A DNA stretch of 64,000 nt from Entomomonas asaccharolytica (GCF_016653615.1 NZ_CP067393.1:1379673-1443672), one strand, 5' to 3'. Shown: positions 18,533 through 25,710, numbered from the stretch's first letter. Numbers and translations are program-made. Notes: a model not told the origin generated them from the sequence alone.

Positions 18533-18618
18533 GAATTAAATTACTGTTTGAATTATTTATACCACTATTAAGTAGAATAATAAAGTGTTTTCAGCAAAAA
18601 CTTTTGGCTTGATTTTGT

Positions 18619-18645
18619 AACGAATCTATTAGTAATAGATTCGTT
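18619..18645. promoter_or_regulatory. Perfect 13-bp inverted repeat (operator-like)
   Basis: AACGAATCTATTA and its exact complement separated by one base, between the divergent DUF3742 gene and the RNA-A promoter. There is no T-tract, so an operator is more likely than a terminator. Confidence 0.5.
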
Positions 18646-18727
18646 CATGGTGATAAATGAGAGTATAGAAACTCTGATGTGGAGAAAATATAAATAGCAG
18701 ATTTTAGCAATAGAGATTAGAAAAACA

Positions 18728-18757
18728 TTGACATAACAATATATTTGATTATATTAA
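18728..18757 (+). promoter_or_regulatory. Promoter of RNA element A / accessory operon 1
   Basis: TTGACA (18728-33), an 18-base spacer and TATTAA (18752-57). Transcription would begin a few bases before the first hairpin of RNA element A. Confidence 0.6.
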
Positions 18758-18769
18758 ATAGTTATGGAT

Positions 18770-18911
18770 TACTAGTGTTACTAGTACCTACCCAGTGAGC
18801 TAAAGACCTTTAAAGCTCAGTACAATTTGACTAGATTGTATGGTCTATCCGCAAAGTCGATATAAGCGCACGGTAGCATCGACGGTTACTAAATATTAGT
18901 AATGTGTGCTT
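18770..18911 (+). ncRNA. Structured 5'-UTR RNA element, copy A (pseudoknot)
   Basis: Paired with copy B at 20439. Stems seen: hairpin TACTAGT-gtt-ACTAGTA (18770-86); TGAGCT/AGCTCA (18796-801, 18814-19); TACAAT/ATTGTA (18821-26, 18835-40); GTCGAT/ATCGAC (18856-61, 18878-83); TTACTAA/TTAGTAA (18886-92, 18896-902). AAGCGCAC inside the GTCGAT loop (18864-71) pairs with GTGTGCTT downstream (18904-11), making a pseudoknot. The first two stems differ from copy B by changes on both strands while loops are constant, which is direct evidence for RNA structure. It sits at the 5' end of a transcript leading into leader-controlled genes. I cannot name an Rfam family. Confidence 0.7.
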
Positions 18912-18931
18912 TCTAAATTGTCAATTTATAA

Positions 18932-18990
18932 CCCTATGGGAGCGTTCCCACTAGGGCACCTCCCATGTATTACATAGGAGGCAAATTATG
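18932..18990 (+). promoter_or_regulatory. Leader switch L1, before a four-codon ORF
   Basis: Hairpin CCCTATGGGA/TTCCCACTAGGG (18932-56), then CCTCC (18959-63) paired with the ribosome site GGAGG (18977-81) around an inner ATGTA/TACAT. The full leader architecture is followed only by MSAL-stop (18988-19002): either a leader peptide or a leader whose gene was lost. Confidence 0.55.
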
Positions 18991-19070
18991 TCAGCATTAT
19001 GATGCAGACACACTAACAATTTATTAGATATAAAGCTGTATATTATTATCTAAATTATTCAATCAATTAT

Positions 19071-19142
19071 CCACCCACCTAGACGGGGAAATACTTTCCC
19101 TGTTAAGCGGTGAGTGTTTCTCCGTTTATATCGGAGAAACAA
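19071..19142 (+). promoter_or_regulatory. Leader switch L2
   Basis: The anti-ribosome-site strand TGTTTCTCCG (19115-24) is a perfect 10-bp complement of CGGAGAAACA (19132-41), which holds the ribosome site. The same strand can pair 10 bp (with G-U) with GGGGAAATAC (19085-94) in the upstream hairpin. Confidence 0.65.
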
Positions 19143-19448
19143 ATGGATAACGCTTATACACTGCAATTTAATGATTGTAGGGCAACTGCTAATCAAGTTG
19201 AACCTATAAAGATAAGCATCATTATCTGTAATGTGGTTTGTCATTATATCAATGATAACCAAATAACCATTACTTTTACTGATGCGATTACTTGTCAAAT
19301 GGCAAGGGACATTTTAGGTGACGAAGATTGGCAGTTTAAAAGTGAGAAAATAATTTATGGTACTCATGTCAATGAACTTGGTTACAAGATTCAACGACAT
19401 TATTTTAATTCACTGTCAGTATTAACTGACTTTTCTGAAGTGAAATAA
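19143..19448 (+). CDS. Small accessory protein, ~100-aa paralogous family
   Basis: A 101-residue soluble protein beginning MDNAYTLQFNDC. The start is the ATG directly behind the L2 ribosome site, not the upstream GTG. It has a predicted beta-rich core (ITITFTDAITCQMARDILGD-W) and an end (HYFNSLSVLTDFSE) that resemble the proteins at 25063 and 25765, which share the order beta strand, F-x-(S/D)-x-x-x-x-x-x-A, W, and a terminal aromatic/Leu-rich motif. No known domain recognised. It is the first complete gene of the RNA-A transcript. Confidence 0.6.
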   Translation: MDNAYTLQFNDCRATANQVEPIKISIIICNVVCHYINDNQITITFTDAITCQMARDILGDEDWQFKSEKIIYGTHVNELGYKIQRHYFNSLSVLTDFSEVK

Positions 19449-19464
19449 TGACCATAAATTTTAA

Positions 19465-19530
19465 CCCATAAGGGGAATACTTTTCCTTTATGGGAGTGGT
19501 ATTTCCTTAAGTTTTTAAAGAGGAAATACC
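19465..19530 (+). promoter_or_regulatory. Leader switch L3
   Basis: Hairpin CCCATAA...TTATGGG (19465-94). GGTATTTCC (19498-506) pairs perfectly with GGAAATACC (19522-30), which abuts the start codon and follows AGAGG; GTATTTCC also matches GGGAATAC (19473-80) in the hairpin. Confidence 0.65.
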
Positions 19531-19836
19531 ATGAAAGTAATTAATTCTATTTATCTTTTTATCAAACATTTATTGCTAAGTGTTTTTAGGACTAAAAAAC
19601 GATTATTTAGTGATGAGGAGCGAGAAAGATTAGATGCTTCGTTTAGAAGGATTTGTGCTATCCAGTGTGAAATATTTGCAGATGAACCTAAATCTCAAAT
19701 AAAAGGTAAAAAGTTTCTGGAGTGTTCAGAGGGTATTTTTATATTACCTGATAATTTTACAAAAGATGACTTTTTAGCAATGCAAGGACTAGTACAAGTT
19801 AAACCAGAGACAAAGCATAAAAAAGAAAATTGCTAA
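19531..19836 (+). CDS. Hypothetical leader-controlled protein
   Basis: A 101-residue basic protein with a hydrophobic N-terminal segment (SIYLFIKHLLLSVF), possibly a membrane anchor or amphipathic helix, followed by a charged domain with one Cys pair region (RRICAIQCEIFADEPKSQ). No family recognised. It is second in the RNA-A transcript, with leader L3 occupying the whole gap from the previous gene, so its translation appears to be controlled separately. Confidence 0.55.
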   Translation: MKVINSIYLFIKHLLLSVFRTKKRLFSDEERERLDASFRRICAIQCEIFADEPKSQIKGKKFLECSEGIFILPDNFTKDDFLAMQGLVQVKPETKHKKENC

Positions 19837-19850
19837 TTTGCAATTACTTA

Positions 19851-19918
19851 CCCATAAGGGAAATACTTTCCCTATGGGAGTGGTGTTTCCCTTTTATTTA
19901 ATTAAATGGAGAAACACC
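19851..19918 (+). promoter_or_regulatory. Leader switch L4
   Basis: Hairpin CCCATAAGGG...CCTATGGG (19851-78). GGTGTTTC (19882-89) pairs perfectly with GAAACACC (19911-18) just before the ATG; GTGTTTCCC also pairs over 9 bp (one G-U) with GGGAAATAC (19858-66) in the hairpin. Confidence 0.65.
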
Positions 19919-20287
19919 ATGAGAATTACCAGTAATGATGTACAAACATTAATGTTATTAGTAAAACGTTTCATGTTAGCACTAATGATGGGCGTTAAAT
20001 ATGTAGCAGTAGGAAATAGTGCTGCACTTAATGAAATAACTTTAGGTAGTGACCAGGTAGAGAAAAAGCCAACACCTTCTAAAAGGAGAGTAAGGCAATT
20101 TTCACCAGTGGTTATCAATCAAGATATTTATGATATACCTGCAATGGTAAGGCTTCATAAAGTTAAATTAGATAAGTGGCAAGAAGAAAATCTAAAACCT
20201 ATTGCATTAGATAAAATCTTAAAAGAACATTATGAACAATTGACAGCCAAAGGTTTAAAACCAAGCAATCTATATTTGGATGTTTAA
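19919..20287 (+). CDS. Hypothetical leader-controlled protein
   Basis: A 122-residue protein starting MRITSNDVQTLM at the ATG after leader L4; an upstream in-frame ATG (19838) would translate the leader itself and is rejected. There is an amphipathic N-terminal helix, a basic middle (PTPSKRRVRQF) and a C-terminal part containing DKILKEHYEQLTAKGLKPSNLYLDV, a helix-turn-strand pattern reminiscent of small ICE proteins in which a Gly-Leu-Lys-Pro turn precedes the end. No function assigned. Last gene before a terminator. Confidence 0.55.
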   Translation: MRITSNDVQTLMLLVKRFMLALMMGVKYVAVGNSAALNEITLGSDQVEKKPTPSKRRVRQFSPVVINQDIYDIPAMVRLHKVKLDKWQEENLKPIALDKILKEHYEQLTAKGLKPSNLYLDV

Positions 20288-20325
20288 ATTGTTATTAATT
20301 GTTATTCGATAGTAATCAAACCTAT

Positions 20326-20350
20326 AGCCGATCATTTGATCGGCTTTTTT
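20326..20350 (+). terminator. Rho-independent terminator
   Basis: AGCCGATCA/TGATCGGCT with a 2-base loop followed by a T-run, 38 bases after the preceding stop. It closes the RNA-A transcription unit. Confidence 0.85.
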
Positions 20351-20396
20351 AATATTACTTGATGCAGCTTTAGCTCTTAAAGTTAACTTAAAGCTA

Positions 20397-20425
20397 TTGA
20401 CACAACTAGATATTTAGATAAGAAT
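20397..20425 (+). promoter_or_regulatory. Promoter of RNA element B / accessory operon 2
   Basis: TTGACA (20397-402) followed after 16-17 bases by a weak -10 (TAAGAA/AAGAAT). It is at nearly the same distance from RNA B as the copy-A promoter is from RNA A. Confidence 0.5.
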
Positions 20426-20438
20426 AAAGTTTCACAGC

Positions 20439-20577
20439 GTCATCGTTGATGACACTGCCCAGTGAGTCAAAGACCTTTGAGACTCAGTACAATTTGACTA
20501 GATTGTATGGTCTATCCGCAAAGTCGATAAAAGCGCACGGTAGCATCGACGGTTACTAATTTTAGTAATGTGTGCTT
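20439..20577 (+). ncRNA. Structured 5'-UTR RNA element, copy B (pseudoknot)
   Basis: Second copy of the element at 18770. Hairpin GTCATC-gtt-GATGAC (20439-53) has a completely different stem but the same GTT loop as copy A. TGAGTC/GACTCA (20463-68, 20481-86) is changed on both strands relative to TGAGCT/AGCTCA. The TACAAT/ATTGTA, GTCGAT/ATCGAC and TTACTAA/TTAGTAA stems and the AAGCGCAC (20531-38) with GTGTGCTT (20570-77) pseudoknot are identical. It leads into leader L5 and the DUF3275 gene. Confidence 0.7.
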
Positions 20578-20598
20578 TATACATACAAATTCTATTAC

Positions 20599-20615
20599 TG
20601 TTAACAGTGTTAACA
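20599..20615. promoter_or_regulatory. 17-bp palindrome TGTTAACA-G-TGTTAACA, copy 3
   Basis: Identical to 3766-3782; here it lies between RNA element B and leader L5, inside the predicted 5' UTR. Confidence 0.45.
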
Positions 20616-20628
20616 GAAGATCAATTCA

Positions 20629-20709
20629 CCCAATTGGGGAAATGCATTTCCTCAATACTGGGACTCGTGTTTCTCCAATATCTATTTATTTTATTTATTG
20701 GAGTTAAAT
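20629..20709 (+). promoter_or_regulatory. Leader switch L5
   Basis: Hairpin CCCAATTGGGG... closing at 20662. CTCCAATA (20673-80) pairs perfectly with TATTGGAG (20696-703), the ribosome site; GTGTTTCTCC (20667-76) can instead pair over 10 bp, including G-U pairs, with GGGGAAATGC (20636-45). Confidence 0.6.
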
Positions 20710-21312
20710 ATGATTACTATCCCAGGTACACTTACCATTGTTACATTGGATGGACGTTTTGGTCCATTTAATACAGCAAAATTGACTACATCAATAGGCG
20801 AATTTGTTGTCAAAGACAAAGAACTTGACCAGTACAAAGCAGGCAAGTATCAAGGCCAATTTGTGATAGATAAGATTCAACCTTCACATTACTGTTATGG
20901 TAATCGTTTTGTCGTTGAGTGTCGTGCTTATTTAAATAGCTTCGAACTTAATGAAAATGATGACTTAACACCTGAAGAAGAAGCTGCTTTTTCTACGAAT
21001 GCACAAGATCCGTTAGAAGAAGAAAAGCCATTTACTTCAGATTCCTCTAAAAAATATTCAAAAGCAGCACCTAAACCTGCTAAGAATAAAGCAAATTCTA
21101 AACAAACTAATGACTCTACAGCAGAAGCTGCAACAGATAAATCATCTGATGATGAAAAGCTGTTTGGTTTACTATGGCCACTTGGTAATAGTATAAAACT
21201 AGATTCAACTTGTGATCGTGAAACAATGCGTATGCAGAAGGCACGATTAGAAGAACTTGGTTATGAATTTGATTTTCGTACACAACTTTGGAATTTAATT
21301 ACCGCATTCTAA
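20710..21312 (+). CDS. DUF3275 family protein
   Basis: A 200-residue protein. The N-terminal half (MITIPGTLTIVTLDGRFGPFNTAKLTTSIGEFVVKD) matches DUF3275, common in PFGI-1-type ICEs. A Lys/Ala/Ser-rich linker (residues 100-150) joins it to a C-terminal helical domain (RETMRMQKARLEELGYEFD). The start is ATG 20710 after the L5 ribosome site. Family function is unknown; it is usually near genes for DNA metabolism. It opens the long RNA-B transcript. Confidence 0.8.
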   Translation: MITIPGTLTIVTLDGRFGPFNTAKLTTSIGEFVVKDKELDQYKAGKYQGQFVIDKIQPSHYCYGNRFVVECRAYLNSFELNENDDLTPEEEAAFSTNAQDPLEEEKPFTSDSSKKYSKAAPKPAKNKANSKQTNDSTAEAATDKSSDDEKLFGLLWPLGNSIKLDSTCDRETMRMQKARLEELGYEFDFRTQLWNLITAF

Positions 21313-21333
21313 TTCTAAACCACTTCACACTAT

Positions 21334-21374
21334 TAATCCCGTCAGGGTAACTCCCTGGCACGAGCACGGGATTA
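21334..21374 (+). promoter_or_regulatory. Leader hairpin L6 (divergent type)
   Basis: TAATCCCGT (21334-42) pairs perfectly with ACGGGATTA (21366-74) around an inner CAGGG/CCCTG stem. Unlike the other leaders, no strand complementary to the downstream ribosome site (GAGGAAA) is evident. Confidence 0.5.
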
Positions 21375-21401
21375 CGCTGACCAAACGATGAGGAAACAAG
21401 C

Positions 21402-21839
21402 ATGGGATGGTTATACTGCGAACATTCAAAACAGTCTTTAGTAGAAAGATTAACTAAACCTTGGGAAGATAACGATTGTTCAGTACATACAATTAAACAT
21501 TGTATTCGTAAAGAACGAGGAGAAATCATCTTGTGGACAGTTAATGAGTATACCTTTAAAAAAGATAATGATTTTTATGGAAATCGACAAGTTGGTGATA
21601 AGGCCAAAGTGATTCATTGCATTATTATTTCTCAACATCCAGATTATTCATCTGGTTGGAACAGTTGGGGGTACAATGCGATGAGTGAATCAGCAGGTCC
21701 TTATTATTATCGTTGTCCCATGAGCTATTTAAGACTTGCTGATGCAGGTATTGATAGCAAATGGCGAGAAGAAGTAAAAAATTATCACCAAAGACTACGA
21801 AACAAACAAAAATTTATCATGCAGTTAATTCAAAAGTAG
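21402..21839 (+). CDS. Conserved ICE protein, unknown function
   Basis: A 145-residue soluble protein rich in aromatic residues: DYSSGWNSWGYNAMSESAGPYYYRCPMSYL is a striking Trp/Tyr/Gly segment followed by a basic helical C-terminus (WREEVKNYHQRLRNKQKF). It starts behind GAGGAAA. Similar unnamed proteins occur in ICE accessory regions; I cannot attach a domain name. It lies in the RNA-B operon between the DUF3275 gene and the duplicated MGLD-like genes. Confidence 0.6.
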   Translation: MGWLYCEHSKQSLVERLTKPWEDNDCSVHTIKHCIRKERGEIILWTVNEYTFKKDNDFYGNRQVGDKAKVIHCIIISQHPDYSSGWNSWGYNAMSESAGPYYYRCPMSYLRLADAGIDSKWREEVKNYHQRLRNKQKFIMQLIQK

Positions 21840-21866
21840 ACTGCTATATAAATTAACTTCACCTTA

Positions 21867-21932
21867 CTGAAGGGTAGCTATAAATCCTTCAGGAAATATA
21901 TCTGCCCTTTATATTTCTAAAGGAAATTAATA
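21867..21932 (+). promoter_or_regulatory. Leader switch L7
   Basis: Hairpin CTGAAGG/CCTTCAG (21867-92). CCTTT (21906-10) pairs with AAAGG (21919-23) of the ribosome site, and GAAATATA/TATATTTC can form nearby. Confidence 0.5.
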
Positions 21933-22268
21933 ATGGGCGTAATGTTATTATTTGAAAAAACACCTTATGCTTCAGTTGAAACAGTTGGAGATTTCTATAG
22001 TCGAGCAATGCTACATTGGTTAAACAAAAATGTTTGTTTAGTCGATGCTGCTGTAGATGTAGAGCTTCATAAAGGACATATACATCATTTAGTAAATGAC
22101 CTTAATCGACTGACTACTGAAAATCGTGATCAGATTTTTCCTCTATCTTGGGGAGAAAATGAAGAAGATTATTGGAAGTATGTGGCAGAGGTAAAAACTT
22201 GGGCAGAAAAAATACTAAAAGAGTTTGATTTTAGCAGTAATAAACTCAGTTTTTCTGCCTCTTGGTAA
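21933..22268 (+). CDS. Small phage/ICE protein, paralogue of the gene at 22351
   Basis: A 111-residue acidic protein. The C-terminus (EDYWKYVAEVKTWAEKILKEFDFSSNKLSFSASW) lines up with that of the next gene (DYWNCVAELKRWVTDTLSTFDFEKNDLLLTAWW), so the two are tandem paralogues. Both resemble a widespread small phage protein family with a W-x-x-x-L-x-x-L pattern and a terminal Trp; the function is not established. It has its own leader L7. Confidence 0.6.
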   Translation: MGVMLLFEKTPYASVETVGDFYSRAMLHWLNKNVCLVDAAVDVELHKGHIHHLVNDLNRLTTENRDQIFPLSWGENEEDYWKYVAEVKTWAEKILKEFDFSSNKLSFSASW

Positions 22269-22293
22269 TCTACATTAAAACTTAACTAACCCT

Positions 22294-22350
22294 CTAGGGG
22301 CATTTGCCTCTAGGTAAATGCTTTTAGATTTATTCATAGGAGTATTTACA
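22294..22350 (+). promoter_or_regulatory. Leader switch L8
   Basis: Hairpin CTAGGGGC/GCCTCTAG (22294-313). GTAAATGC (22314-21) pairs with GTATTTAC (22342-49), which lies between AGGA and the ATG; the same strand can pair with GCATTTGC in the hairpin loop. Confidence 0.55.
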
Positions 22351-22710
22351 ATGGGTTTAGATATAACAATGAGCTATAGGCCAAAGTCAGATTATGCAGA
22401 GCTGACAACATTTGGATATAACAACCCGTTATTTGCATGGGTTGAAAAGCACATTATAGAAGAAATAGATATTGATACAGAGGTCTTAATTACTCTAGAA
22501 AATCTCCAAAAGTTAAGAGATACATTGGAACAACTTAATGAGACTAATTGTCAGGAGCTATTTCCTGTCGATGATGACTTATATTATGGTGTTCAAGAGT
22601 ATAACCAAGACTATTGGAATTGTGTAGCTGAATTAAAGCGATGGGTAACAGATACCTTAAGCACATTTGATTTTGAAAAAAATGATCTTTTATTAACTGC
22701 TTGGTGGTAA
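22351..22710 (+). CDS. Small MGLD-type protein, paralogue of the gene at 21933
   Basis: A 119-residue acidic protein beginning MGLDITMSYRPKSDY, similar to small phage proteins that start MGLDMYL and of unknown function. The body has two helices (LITLENLQKLRDTLEQLN; YWNCVAELKRWVTDTLSTF). The start is fixed by leader L8 and AGGA; an upstream ATG within the leader is rejected. Duplication with the preceding gene includes the leader position. Confidence 0.6.
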   Translation: MGLDITMSYRPKSDYAELTTFGYNNPLFAWVEKHIIEEIDIDTEVLITLENLQKLRDTLEQLNETNCQELFPVDDDLYYGVQEYNQDYWNCVAELKRWVTDTLSTFDFEKNDLLLTAWW

Positions 22711-22729
22711 AACACAAAGCTAATACACC

Positions 22730-22798
22730 CCTAGGGGCATTTAATGCCCTAGGCGTTGATGCTCCTTTTATTTAATGAATAATTAATTGGAGCAGATT
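22730..22798 (+). promoter_or_regulatory. Leader switch L9
   Basis: Hairpin CCTAGGGGCA/TGCCCTAGG (22730-53). TGCTCC (22760-65) pairs with ribosome site GGAGCA (22789-94); GATGCTCC can alternatively pair with GGGGCATT in the hairpin (G-U allowed). Confidence 0.6.
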
Positions 22799-23473
22799 AT
22801 GTATACAACAAATGCAGTCAGAAAAGAGGAGAATACTACTTCTCTTGAAAAACACATGCACAGGTTAGAAGAAATACCTGACTTAATGTGTGATGCTTGT
22901 GTGGTAGATAAATACAACAACTTAGTCTTCTTATCAGTATGGGGACGTGATACAGCACTACAAGAGCTCTATTCACGAATTACTCTTGCTAAAAAAGACA
23001 AAGAATTTGGATTGGAATACCTAACCTTTAAAATACAGGGTGTACGTACACGGGTTTATGTTGGCAATGTTAAAGAGCTAACAAAACGATCCACTAGAAC
23101 GTATAAACAAACCAAGTTTGGCACCTTATTACATACATGGATATTTGATAAGAGTTGTATCAAGCCTGACAAAGCTAATCATACTGCAACAGTACTTCTT
23201 GAAGGAGAAATACCAATAGAAGAATTTGCTCAGTATCATTGGTCAGTCATCAAAGATATATGCCCGTTACCTTTGTTAGATCATTGGCGATCAGAAATCA
23301 CACCATTATTGATTGATCATAAAATGTGTGAAGATCTGAAAACCTTTTTTGGACAAGTGGGAGGAGTACGTCTAATACTAGATATACCCAAGCTCGAAGA
23401 ATCAATGGGAGATCTTATCCTACGTGATAGATTAACCACATATCCAACACACCATACTGGCTTACAGCATTAA
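22799..23473 (+). CDS. Conserved ICE protein, unknown function
   Basis: A 224-residue soluble protein of mixed alpha/beta character (DACVVDKYNNLVFLSVWGRDTALQELYSRI; RTRVYVGNVKEL). No catalytic motif stands out. It immediately precedes and is probably co-translated with the methyltransferase gene: 14 bases separate them, and this is one of the few internal gaps with no leader hairpin. That pairing suggests a joint role with the methyltransferase, though I cannot say what. The start at 22799 is set by the L9 ribosome site. Confidence 0.6.
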   Translation: MYTTNAVRKEENTTSLEKHMHRLEEIPDLMCDACVVDKYNNLVFLSVWGRDTALQELYSRITLAKKDKEFGLEYLTFKIQGVRTRVYVGNVKELTKRSTRTYKQTKFGTLLHTWIFDKSCIKPDKANHTATVLLEGEIPIEEFAQYHWSVIKDICPLPLLDHWRSEITPLLIDHKMCEDLKTFFGQVGGVRLILDIPKLEESMGDLILRDRLTTYPTHHTGLQH

Positions 23474-23487
23474 TAAGGAGGCTAGAT

Positions 23488-24966
23488 ATGGCATTAATAT
23501 TTCCAAGAGTCGCAGCAAACTTTGCGAGAAATGGTTATTATCCAACAGATGAACCTACTATTGAGCGTATTCTAAATGCGATAGCTGCCAAAGACCCAAA
23601 CCAACGTATCAGGATCATTGATCCGACAGCAGGTGAGGGGGTAGCAATAGCTGAAGTAGCGCATCATTTAGGACGTGAAAATGTTGAAGCTTATGCTGTG
23701 GAATATAACCGTGAACGTGCTGATCATGCCAGTACCTTAGTAGACCACTGCTTACGCAGTGATCTGATGGATACAGTTATCAGCAACACAAGTTTTGGAT
23801 TCTTATTTTTAAATCCGCCTTATGGTGATATGGCCCCTGGTTACAACGGAGCTATTTATGACCAAAGTAAAGGGCGTAAACGATTAGAAAAACTGTTTTA
23901 TCAAAAAAGCTTTCCGATGCTTCAGTATGGTGGAATATTGACCTTCATTATTCCCTATAACCAACTGGATGACGAACTAAGCACATGGCTTTGTAACCAC
24001 TTCTCACAACTGAGAATTTATGAAGCAGTCGATAAGCAGTTTAAACAAGTAGTGATTCTAGGTGTTCGCACTAAAAAATCCGATCTTGATTTAGCTGATC
24101 GTAAAAAAATGCTAGGTGTATTCAAAGCAATATACCTAGGAGAAATGAAAGCAGAAGAACTACCTCAAGATTGGCCTTATGAACCTTATCTTGTACCTAG
24201 TAGTAAAGCTGAACTACAAAACTTTTATCAAATAACTATGGACCCTGCTGAACTAGCAAGAGAAATAGCTAATTTAAAAGGATTGTGGCCAGAATTTAAT
24301 CTGCACATGAAATACAAACAAAGTGTTCCAAGAGCACCTGTGACCAAACCTAGAGACTGGCATATTGCAATGGCTCTATCCGCAGGTGAGATCTCAGGCC
24401 CGATTCATTCATCTGAAACAGGCCAAACACTGATAGTAAAAGGTGATACCCATAAAGAAAAGGTAGAACACACTGAGTGGAAAACCGAGCAAGATGGCAG
24501 CAAAACATTTATCAGAACATTGATAGATAAGTTTGTACCTGTTATCAAAGCATGGGATATGACCGATGGTTCACCCTATAAGGGCAAAATCATCACTATC
24601 ACTACAGTAAAAGATCCAGAGCCAGAACAAAACGTTAATAACGATGGAGTAGATCTATCTAGTTTTTTATTTCCAATAGGTAGATTGCTAATGACCAGAG
24701 GTATTGATGATCTAGTTCAACAAGGCCTTGATTTATTGCCCTATGTTACAAGGCATGGTCAAGGTGATTGGGGTGATGGTTATGAATCTGATAACAAACA
24801 AAATGATCGAGCAGTTAAGGCGATGGTTGATGGACACCTTTATGAACGTGTCATGTCAGTTTATATCATTGATCCTGAAAATGACTTGAAAATTTGGATT
24901 ATTACCGAATGGCATGGTGATGATGATGGGCATATAACCACAGTGTTATTGCCTTCAGAATACTAG
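23488..24966 (+). CDS. DUF6094-type SAM-dependent DNA methyltransferase
   Basis: A 492-residue class I methyltransferase. Motif I is DPTAGEGVAIAEVAHHLG (about residues 49-66), with an acidic residue at the end of strand 2 (AVEYNRERA), and catalytic motif IV NPPY at residues 109-112, characteristic of N6-adenine or N4-cytosine DNA methylases. A C-terminal domain of about 250 residues may recognise DNA. PFGI-1-type ICEs often carry this gene upstream of a helicase, as here. It may protect the element from host restriction; no cognate nuclease is adjacent. Ribosome site AAGGAGG. Confidence 0.82.
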   Translation: MALIFPRVAANFARNGYYPTDEPTIERILNAIAAKDPNQRIRIIDPTAGEGVAIAEVAHHLGRENVEAYAVEYNRERADHASTLVDHCLRSDLMDTVISNTSFGFLFLNPPYGDMAPGYNGAIYDQSKGRKRLEKLFYQKSFPMLQYGGILTFIIPYNQLDDELSTWLCNHFSQLRIYEAVDKQFKQVVILGVRTKKSDLDLADRKKMLGVFKAIYLGEMKAEELPQDWPYEPYLVPSSKAELQNFYQITMDPAELAREIANLKGLWPEFNLHMKYKQSVPRAPVTKPRDWHIAMALSAGEISGPIHSSETGQTLIVKGDTHKEKVEHTEWKTEQDGSKTFIRTLIDKFVPVIKAWDMTDGSPYKGKIITITTVKDPEPEQNVNNDGVDLSSFLFPIGRLLMTRGIDDLVQQGLDLLPYVTRHGQGDWGDGYESDNKQNDRAVKAMVDGHLYERVMSVYIIDPENDLKIWIITEWHGDDDGHITTVLLPSEY

Positions 24967-24989
24967 CTATTTATAAAACCAACCTGTTA

Positions 24990-25062
24990 GAGGGTATGAA
25001 AATACCCTCAAGGTATTTCATACCTTTTTTTATGAATTTTTAATGAAATGAGAGGTATGAAC
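24990..25062 (+). promoter_or_regulatory. Leader switch L10
   Basis: Hairpin GAGGGTAT/ATACCCTC (24990-25009). TTCATACCT (25017-25) pairs perfectly with AGGTATGAA (25053-61) covering the ribosome site, and also with GGTATGAA inside the hairpin. Confidence 0.65.
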
Positions 25063-25392
25063 ATGACTATTCCAACAGAATGCTGTAACAGCATACATTT
25101 AACTAATGCTATCGAGATTGATGGAAAAGTATCACTTATTGATATATTTCTTAATGGTGTTGTACGTGTCCGTGTTACAAATGAAGCGGGCTACGGAAAG
25201 CAACTAAGGGTGACTTTTAACAGTGAGCAATCAATGAAATTTGCATTAAAGCATACTCATTGGGCACGCAAACCAGCAGAAGTAAATACCATAGCAGCAG
25301 ACATCCATGAGAAAGGTATTCGAGTTAAGAGGACTTTCTATAGAGACTTTGATCTTCTATCCAGTTTATCGGAGGGATCGAAGGATGTCTGA
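25063..25392 (+). CDS. ~100-aa accessory protein, first of a duplicated gene pair
   Basis: A 109-residue protein starting MTIPTECCNSIHL. Predicted beta-rich, with LRVTFNSEQSMKFALKHTHWARK in the middle and FYRDFDLLSSL near the end; the same layout recurs in the genes at 19143 and 25765. No known domain. Its 3' end overlaps the next gene by 8 bases. The pair 25063/25385 is repeated as 25765/26082, each pair behind one leader, so a leader plus two genes was duplicated as a unit. Confidence 0.6.
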   Translation: MTIPTECCNSIHLTNAIEIDGKVSLIDIFLNGVVRVRVTNEAGYGKQLRVTFNSEQSMKFALKHTHWARKPAEVNTIAADIHEKGIRVKRTFYRDFDLLSSLSEGSKDV

Positions 25393-25690
25393 TAGTAGCC
25401 AAGCCACAGCACAGCAATTGCAGTTTACTGGTTGTGATAATGGCTTTTTAAAAAATGAAAAGATCACTATAGAAGGAGTGATCAATTTAACATTCAGTGA
25501 GTTTAGGGGATGCTGTGCAGTTTCAATAATGTTTGAGTCAGCAGAAGCCTGTTTTATGGCAAATGAAAAATTGTCATGGCGATATGCAGATCCAACGTAT
25601 GCTCCTAATACTTTAAATGGCACATATGAAAGACAAAAAGGTTTTGTTATTCAAGGCTGTTATTTTAAAAGTATGAACTATGATGAGTGA
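25385..25690 (+). CDS. ~100-aa accessory protein, second of a duplicated gene pair
   Basis: A 101-residue protein starting MSDSSQATAQ behind GGAGGG inside the end of the preceding gene. The core LQFTGCDNGFLKNEKITIEGVINLTF and the end GTYERQKGFVIQGCYFK align with the gene at 26082 (LRFYGCQDKHDQDKEIIIEGV; GIFDRRKGGYFIKGQYFK). No known domain. Translational coupling to the first gene of the pair suggests that the two products act together. Confidence 0.6.
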   Translation: MSDSSQATAQQLQFTGCDNGFLKNEKITIEGVINLTFSEFRGCCAVSIMFESAEACFMANEKLSWRYADPTYAPNTLNGTYERQKGFVIQGCYFKSMNYDE

Positions 25691-25710
25691 TATAAATTAA
25701 AACTAACCTA

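Noticed and set aside
19838-19918. Longer N-terminus for the gene at 19919
   Set aside because: The extension is the L4 leader in frame by chance and has no ribosome site.
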